A stretch of 64,000 nt of DNA, from positions 1,193,326-1,257,325 of the forward strand of contig NZ_KB905141.1 in assembly GCF_000378225.1 (NCBI RefSeq). The letters are read 5' to 3'. The translations under genes were made by a program, and so were the position numbers. This stretch comes from Methylophilus methylotrophus DSM 46235 = ATCC 53528 (lineage in GTDB: Bacteria; Pseudomonadota; Gammaproteobacteria; Burkholderiales; Methylophilaceae). This document shows positions 59,806-64,000 of the stretch, in pieces (positions within the stretch are counted from its first letter, which is position 1; each line of letters starts with the position of its first letter). The notes beneath the pieces are model-generated. The model saw only the letters and a program-made list of their open reading frames with translations, did not search any database and was not told the DNA's origin.

Positions 59806-60079
59806 GGCCTGTTAACACTATTTCAATTGTCGATGTTGCCTCTGTCATCAGTGCTATCAAGGCGTGAGAAGCGCAGTTTGGTGATTCCCAACAAGCGCCG
59901 AACAACGCGGAGAGCGCTGATGACAGGTAACCCTGCGGGCTGAAGTCATTGATTCGCTTCGCTAAGTTGTCTATCGCTTACGTAGCCAGTTACGCCAAAT
60001 CTATTTCTGCGACTCTTTCCGCCTTGCGTAAGAATAAATGCTCTCCAGCAGCGGCAACTGAAATAGCGTTAACAGGCCC
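59805..60079. mobile_element. MITE-like element with 25-bp terminal inverted repeats
   Basis: The 275-base segment between corA and the ParA-like gene is bounded by inverted repeats starting GGGCCTGTTAAC (59805-59829 and complement of 60055-60079), 25 bases with two mismatches. CTA flanks both ends (59802-59804 and 60080-60082), as a target duplication would. An inner 13-base inverted repeat, TGTCATCAGTGCT at 59843-59855 and its near-complement at 59913-59925, can form a stem. There is no transposase gene, so a source element elsewhere would have to move it. An IS5-like origin is possible but not shown. Confidence 0.75.
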
Positions 60080-60086
60080 CTAGCTA

Positions 60087-60878
60087 TCAGGCTGCAATTG
60101 ATTGGGCATGGGGTAGCTGCTTCATCACATCCTGCAACTCAAAATATAGCGCCATGTAATCCTGTGCGGCATCGCTTTCAACATCGTATTCGAACACGTG
60201 TTGTCCCATACGCGTACTGTCCGCCAAGGCATTATGCTCGAGGATTTTGCTGATCAGCACTTCACTTCCAAACAAGCGGCGCATTTCCTGCTCTACCTCG
60301 ACAGTCATGGGCTTGCTTTTATCCGCTCGCGTCAGTAAATAACGGCGCTGTATTTTTCGTTTTAACACGGGTTGCAGGGCATTAAGGGCCTTATCCATCT
60401 TGACCGCAGAGTGGATAGACAAATAATCGGTGGCGACAGGTACCAGAACAAGATCACTGGCAAACACGGCACTCAGGGAGATCACGCCTACAAAAGGACA
60501 ACAATCCATGACGACATCCAGTGCTGGGTGCCCTTGCGCAAGTTCTGCCAAGCCCTTGCCCAGCCGATTCAGTGTCGTCGGCCCGCGTCCAAATTGTGAG
60601 TCTACTTTCATTAGCTCAGGGCTTGCCGGAATAATCTGCAAGCCATTGCGCAATGGTTGAATCAGATTGGCAAGCGGTGTTTCATCCTGATAAAACTTGA
60701 GTAAATGTTGCTGCACATCCAGCCCGGTATGTTTGTACACCTCAGTCAGCCTGGCTTGTGGGTCCATATCCAGCACCAACAGCTGACGCCGCTTGCGCTG
60801 GCAAGCCGCGGCCAGATTGAGTGCAGTTGTCGTTGCTCCGACACCTGCTTTCTGATTAAAAATGGCAATCTTCAACAT
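60087..60878 (-). CDS. ParA-like ATPase with degenerate P-loop
   Basis: The 263-residue protein (from ATG 60878) resembles ParA/MinD proteins: LKIAIFNQKAGVGATTTALNLA, then LLVLDMDPQARLTEVY (switch I), VVMDCCPFVG and LVPVATDYLSIHSAV. The deviant Walker A box normally reads KGGVGKTT; here the signature lysine remains, but the P-loop lysine is alanine (GVGAT) and the first glycine is alanine as well. ATP hydrolysis would probably be lost, so this may be a scaffold or a pseudo-ATPase. No parB partner is adjacent. ATG 60881 and a frame from 60962 are other starts. Confidence 0.8.
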   Translation of the reverse strand: MLKIAIFNQKAGVGATTTALNLAAACQRKRRQLLVLDMDPQARLTEVYKHTGLDVQQHLLKFYQDETPLANLIQPLRNGLQIIPASPELMKVDSQFGRGPTTLNRLGKGLAELAQGHPALDVVMDCCPFVGVISLSAVFASDLVLVPVATDYLSIHSAVKMDKALNALQPVLKRKIQRRYLLTRADKSKPMTVEVEQEMRRLFGSEVLISKILEHNALADSTRMGQHVFEYDVESDAAQDYMALYFELQDVMKQLPHAQSIAA

Positions 60879-60999
60879 CATCAAATGAACACAGTCGCTG
60901 TTTTTACATGAAATACCACAAGCGTTGCATGCATCATAAACGATGTTGTCGGCAGAGACCACCCCAGCGATCGTAGAGATCTGGAAAAGGGGACGGTAG

Positions 61000-61026
61000 A
61001 AAAAAAGAAACCCGCTAATGCGGGTT
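61000..61026 (-). terminator. Rho-independent terminator before the ParA-like gene
   Basis: Stem AACCCGC / GCGGGTT (61009-61015 with 61020-61026), loop TAAT, then on the minus strand TTC and TTTTTTT. It stops the candidate sRNA or dnaJ readthrough. Confidence 0.88.
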
Positions 61027-61121
61027 AAAAGGGGGTTTGGATCAGGAGGAAATCAATGCTAGTGTTGAAAATCAACTAAACCTAGCCATCAAACGAAACA
61101 TTTTGTGTTTCGTTTAAAGAT
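61000..61121 (-). ncRNA. Candidate small RNA with anti-Shine-Dalgarno sequence
   Basis: On the minus strand, TATACT at complement 61128-61133 could be a -10 box placing a start near 61121. The RNA would open with a hairpin (10-bp stem AAACGAAACA / TGTTTCGTTT, 61091-61100 with 61106-61115, extended by GATGG/CCATC), continue with an unpaired UUUCCUCCUGAUCC (complement of 61040-61053, an exact anti-Shine-Dalgarno), and end in the terminator stem AACCCGC / GCGGGTT (61009-61026) with a T tract. No good -35 was found, and the segment could instead be the 3' end of a long dnaJ transcript. The plus-strand reading, AGGAGG plus a seven-codon frame (61056-61079), is less convincing. Confidence 0.5.
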
Positions 61122-61326
61122 GGGTTTAGTATAGGGAGGAGTTATTGCAGTAATTTGACCAAGCTGTAACTGAATTGTAAAAGTCAAAATTCAATTGTTA
61201 TCAAATTGTAACTTTAATAAAAACAACAGCTTGCAGAGATCGTTTTAAGTAAATCGATAAAAAGGAAACTGCCAATAGTTTAGCAGATTTAACTCTGCCT
61301 CACTATCGGCCGCAATTGCATGTAGA
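61122..61326. other. Gene-free A/T-rich spacer downstream of dnaJ
   Basis: No reading frame or strong hairpin with a T tract was seen between the dnaJ stop and the candidate sRNA. The sequence is A/T-rich and holds the proposed -10 TATACT of the sRNA, plus a TTGACT on the minus strand (complement of 61182-61187) without a matching -10 at a normal distance. Confidence 0.5.
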
Positions 61327-62457
61327 CTAGCTAAAAAAATCGCGGGCTTTATCTACCCAGCTTTTATTCTTGGGGCTATGTTTTCCCGCATCTGCCTGAG
61401 TACTACTTTCAAACTCACGCAACAGTTCTTTCTGCTTTTCTGTCAGGCGCACTGGCGTTTCAACGACCACATGCACCATCAAATCACCATATTCGCTGGA
61501 GCGTAAGGGCTTGATACCCTTGCCGCGCAAACGGAATACACTGCCTGTTTGCGTTTCAGCCGGTATCTTCATCTTGGCTGCACCATCCAGCGTCGGCACT
61601 TCAATTTCGCCGCCTAAGGCCGCGGTACTAAAGCTGATAGGCATTTCACAATGCAGGTTTGCACCTTCGCGCTGGAAAATCGGGTGTTCCTTGAGATGCA
61701 CCACCACATACAAATCACCCGTTGGGCCGCCATTGACGCCAGCTTCACCCTCACCGCTGAGGCGGATACGATCCCCCTCGTCGACACCCGCTGGAATCTT
61801 CACATTCAGCGTTTTATTCTGTTTGACGCGACCACCGCCATGGCAAGTTGGGCAAGGCTCTTTCACCATTTTGCCGGTGCCATGACATTTGGGACAGGTT
61901 TGCTGTACAGAGAAAAAACCCTGTTGCATACGTACCTGGCCGTGACCGTTACAGGTGGTACAAGTCACAGGGGATGTCCCTGGACGCGCGCCTGAACCGT
62001 GACAGGTTTCACAAGTGGTCTGTACCGGAATACGGATTTTGGTCTCAGTCCCTTTGGCCGCATCTTCCAGCGAAATTTCCAGGTTGTAACGTAAATCCGC
62101 ACCACGGTACACATTCGAGCGCTGGTTGCGCGCACCACCGAAAATATCCCCAAAAATATCGCCAAACGCGTCACTGAAGTTGCCAGAATTGAATCCGCCA
62201 AATCCACCGCCACCGCCCATGCTGGGGTCTACGCCGGCATGGCCATATTGGTCATAAGCAGCGCGCTTCTGCTCGTCACTCAATATCTCATAAGCCTCTT
62301 TGGCTTCCTTAAAGCTTTCTTCGGCTTTGGGGTTATCCGGGTTGCGGTCCGGGTGAAACTTCATGGCCAGTTTTTTAAAGGCTTTTTTAATTTCCTCTTC
62401 GCTGGCGTCGCGGTTTACACCTAACACTTCGTAATAATCTTTTTTTGCAGCTGCCAT
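61327..62457 (-). CDS. dnaJ: Chaperone DnaJ
   Basis: Hsp40 cochaperone that stimulates DnaK. The 376-residue protein has the J domain (about 1-70) with [10 protein letters not shown], a Gly/Phe region ([14 protein letters not shown]), four zinc repeats ([32 protein letters not shown]) and the C-terminal substrate domain. All hallmarks are kept. It lies downstream of dnaK with a hairpin between them. Confidence 0.98.
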   Translation of the reverse strand: MAAAKKDYYEVLGVNRDASEEEIKKAFKKLAMKFHPDRNPDNPKAEESFKEAKEAYEILSDEQKRAAYDQYGHAGVDPSMGGGGGFGGFNSGNFSDAFGDIFGDIFGGARNQRSNVYRGADLRYNLEISLEDAAKGTETKIRIPVQTTCETCHGSGARPGTSPVTCTTCNGHGQVRMQQGFFSVQQTCPKCHGTGKMVKEPCPTCHGGGRVKQNKTLNVKIPAGVDEGDRIRLSGEGEAGVNGGPTGDLYVVVHLKEHPIFQREGANLHCEMPISFSTAALGGEIEVPTLDGAAKMKIPAETQTGSVFRLRGKGIKPLRSSEYGDLMVHVVVETPVRLTEKQKELLREFESSTQADAGKHSPKNKSWVDKARDFFS

Positions 62458-62491
62458 AGTTTTTCCGTTTAATGCGCTTGCGCCATAAAGA

Positions 62492-62523
62492 CAAACACAC
62501 TCGCAGTCAGCGTAGTGTGTTTG
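62492..62523 (-). terminator. Hairpin between dnaK and dnaJ
   Basis: Ten-bp stem CAAACACACT / AGTGTGTTTG (62492-62501 with 62514-62523), extended inside by CGC/GCG. No T tract on the minus strand, so partial attenuation or RNA processing between dnaK and dnaJ is more likely than full termination. Confidence 0.5.
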
Positions 62524-62572
62524 CCGGCATGATTGAAAAAAGGGCGAGCATTTCTACCCGCCGTTTTCAAGC

Positions 62573-64000
62573 TTAGTTTTTCTTCACTTCTTCAAACTCG
62601 GCATCCACCACATCGCCTTCCACTGTTTTTTCAGTTTCAGCTTGTGCACTCTCGGTATTGGCCTGTGCCTGTTGCTCGGCATAGACCTTTTCACCCAGTT
62701 TTTGTGAAGCTTCCATCAAAGCATTGGTCTTGGCTTCAATCACTTCTTTATCGTCGCCGTCTTTAGCTACCGCTTCCAGGTCTTTAATTGCGTCTTCAAT
62801 CTTGGCTTTTTCATCGGCCTCAATCTTGTCGCCATGCTCAGCCAACGATTTTTTCACGCTGTGCAACACGCTGTCCGCCTGGTTACGGGCGTCGACCAGT
62901 TCACGCAGTTTTTTGTCTTCGTCAGCATATTTAGCCGCATCTTCTTCCATGCGCTGAATTTCTTCTTCAGACAAGCCGGAGTTAGCTTTGATGGTGATCT
63001 TGTTTTCTTTGCCAGTGGCCTTGTCTTTGGCAGACACATGCAAAATACCGTTGGCATCGATATCAAAAGTCACTTCAATTTGCGGCATGCCACGCGGTGC
63101 AGGTGGAATGTCGCTGAGGTTAAACTGGCCCAGGCTCTTGTTGCCGGAAGCCATTTCGCGTTCACCTTGCAACACATGGATAGTCACCGCATTCTGGTTG
63201 TCTTCAGCTGTCGAGAACACTTGTGATGCCTTGGTAGGAATCGTGGTGTTTTTCTTGATCAGCTTGGTCATCACGCTACCCAGGGTTTCAATACCCAGGG
63301 ACAATGGTGTCACGTCCAGCAGCAACACGTCTTTCACGTCGCCTTTCAGTACGCCGCCCTGGATCGCAGCACCTACGGCCACGGCTTCATCCGGGTTCAC
63401 ATCTTTACGTGGTTCCTTGCCAAAAATCTCTTTCACTTTTTCTTGCACTTTAGGCATCCGGCTCTGACCGCCCACCAAAATCACGTCAGAAATATCTGAA
63501 GGAGACACGCCTGCATCTTTCAATGCCGTTTTACATGGGCTGATGGTTCGCTCAATCAGGTCTTCCACCAATGACTCCAGCTTGGCACGAGTGATTTTCA
63601 CCACCAAGTGCTTAGGACCGGTCGCATCAGCCGTGATGTACGGCAGGTTCACTTCAGTCTGCTGTGCACCAGACAATTCGATCTTGGCTTTTTCGGCCGC
63701 CTCTTTCAGACGCTGTTTTGCCAGCAAGTCGTTACGCAAGTCCAAGCCGTTTTCTTTCTTGAATTCGTCAGCCAAAAAGTCGATGATGCGGTTATCAAAG
63801 TCTTCACCACCGAGGAATGTGTCACCATTGGTAGACAACACTTCGAACTGGTGCTCGCCGTCGATTTCAGTAATTTCAATAATCGAAATATCGAAAGTGC
63901 CGCCACCCAGGTCATATACCGCAATCTTGCGGTCACCTTCCTGTTTGTCCAAACCAAATGCCAGTGCCGCTGCCGTTGGCTCGTTGATGATACGTTTTAC
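62573..64000 (-). CDS. dnaK: Chaperone DnaK (5' part cut by window edge)
   Basis: Hsp70 chaperone. The frame stays open past the methionine at 63952 to the right edge ([20 protein letters not shown]), so that methionine is internal and the N-terminal part of the ATPase domain lies outside the window. Visible are [28 protein letters not shown], the linker [16 protein letters not shown], the substrate domain with [17 protein letters not shown], the helical lid, and a C-terminal tail rich in Gln/Ala/Glu ending [14 protein letters not shown], the usual grpE/dnaJ-type DnaK end. Confidence 0.98.
   Translation of the reverse strand, partial: VKRIINEPTAAALAFGLDKQEGDRKIAVYDLGGGTFDISIIEITEIDGEHQFEVLSTNGDTFLGGEDFDNRIIDFLADEFKKENGLDLRNDLLAKQRLKEAAEKAKIELSGAQQTEVNLPYITADATGPKHLVVKITRAKLESLVEDLIERTISPCKTALKDAGVSPSDISDVILVGGQSRMPKVQEKVKEIFGKEPRKDVNPDEAVAVGAAIQGGVLKGDVKDVLLLDVTPLSLGIETLGSVMTKLIKKNTTIPTKASQVFSTAEDNQNAVTIHVLQGEREMASGNKSLGQFNLSDIPPAPRGMPQIEVTFDIDANGILHVSAKDKATGKENKITIKANSGLSEEEIQRMEEDAAKYADEDKKLRELVDARNQADSVLHSVKKSLAEHGDKIEADEKAKIEDAIKDLEAVAKDGDDKEVIEAKTNALMEASQKLGEKVYAEQQAQANTESAQAETEKTVEGDVVDAEFEEVKKN

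Noticed and set aside
59633-59905. 90-residue minus-strand frame overlapping the corA end and the MITE-like element
   Set aside because: It crosses a gene end and a transposon edge and lacks a start signal; a chance frame.
61056-61079. Seven-codon frame behind AGGAGG on the plus strand as a leader peptide
   Set aside because: No downstream plus-strand gene exists for it to regulate; the same bases read on the minus strand fit an anti-Shine-Dalgarno sRNA better. Kept only as an alternative.
62573-63952. DnaK starting at the methionine at 63952
   Set aside because: The frame continues without a stop to the window edge with conserved Hsp70 residues ([13 protein letters not shown]), so this methionine is internal.

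Overview
The window looks like chromosome of a methylotrophic betaproteobacterium, most likely Methylophilaceae and perhaps Methylophilus-like. That placement is inferred from gene content and order, not from a search. It rests on betaproteobacterial gene neighbourhoods (tgt/yajC/secD/secF; dapA-bamC; xseB-ispA-dxs-folE2; rnfB-like/nth/DUF1841; dciA/M23/secA), near-balanced base composition, and an MxaD-like periplasmic protein beside a YVTN beta-propeller, a pairing typical of methanol-oxidising bacteria. Most of the window is housekeeping. No tRNA, rRNA, CRISPR array, prophage or intact insertion sequence was seen.

Layout. 1-8970: ffh (cut by the left edge), a ypjD-type membrane protein, a beta-barrel porin, a HAD phosphatase, an EamA exporter, leuA, pssA and tgt. 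8971-10065: a gene-free stretch with a roughly 700-bp inverted-repeat element between tgt and yajC, genes that are usually adjacent. 10066-17513: yajC-secD-secF, a CNNM/CorC protein, clpS and clpA. 17686-24029: a heavy-metal RND efflux operon (small secreted protein, TolC-like channel, lipoprotein adaptor, RND pump) ending in a PII-like regulator. 24034-30170: an MBL hydrolase, bamC, dapA, a soluble RnfB-like ferredoxin, nth, a DUF1841 protein and an AI-2E family permease. 30414-33270: an ECF sigma factor, a zinc-binding anti-sigma, a Cys-rich repeat precursor, a DUF692/MNIO enzyme and its DUF2063 partner. This set has the form of a metal-stress RiPP (bufferin/HvfA-type) operon and is the most interesting coding locus here.

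33444-49612: a MarR regulator, a DUF1289 protein, secA, an M23 peptidase, dciA, a proton-pumping pyrophosphatase facing soluble ppa, a DUF1232 protein, purC, two GAPDH genes on either side of a GGDEF protein and pgk, msrA, rppH and the beta-propeller. 49784-56203: the MxaD-like protein, two tandem type IV pilins behind a good sigma-54 promoter, an esterase, then xseB-ispA-dxs-folE2. 56266-64000: an MFS transporter, aroC, corA, a MITE-like element, a ParA-like protein lacking the P-loop lysine, a candidate anti-Shine-Dalgarno small RNA, dnaJ and dnaK (cut by the right edge).

Connections. YajC, SecD, SecF, SecA and Ffh serve protein export. hppA and ppa hydrolyse pyrophosphate at the membrane and in the cytosol. 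The RND operon and the sigma/MNIO operon both look aimed at metal stress. Three non-coding loci reward a closer look: the mosaic palindrome at 9051-9757, the MITE-like element at 59805-60079 and the candidate sRNA at 61000-61121.
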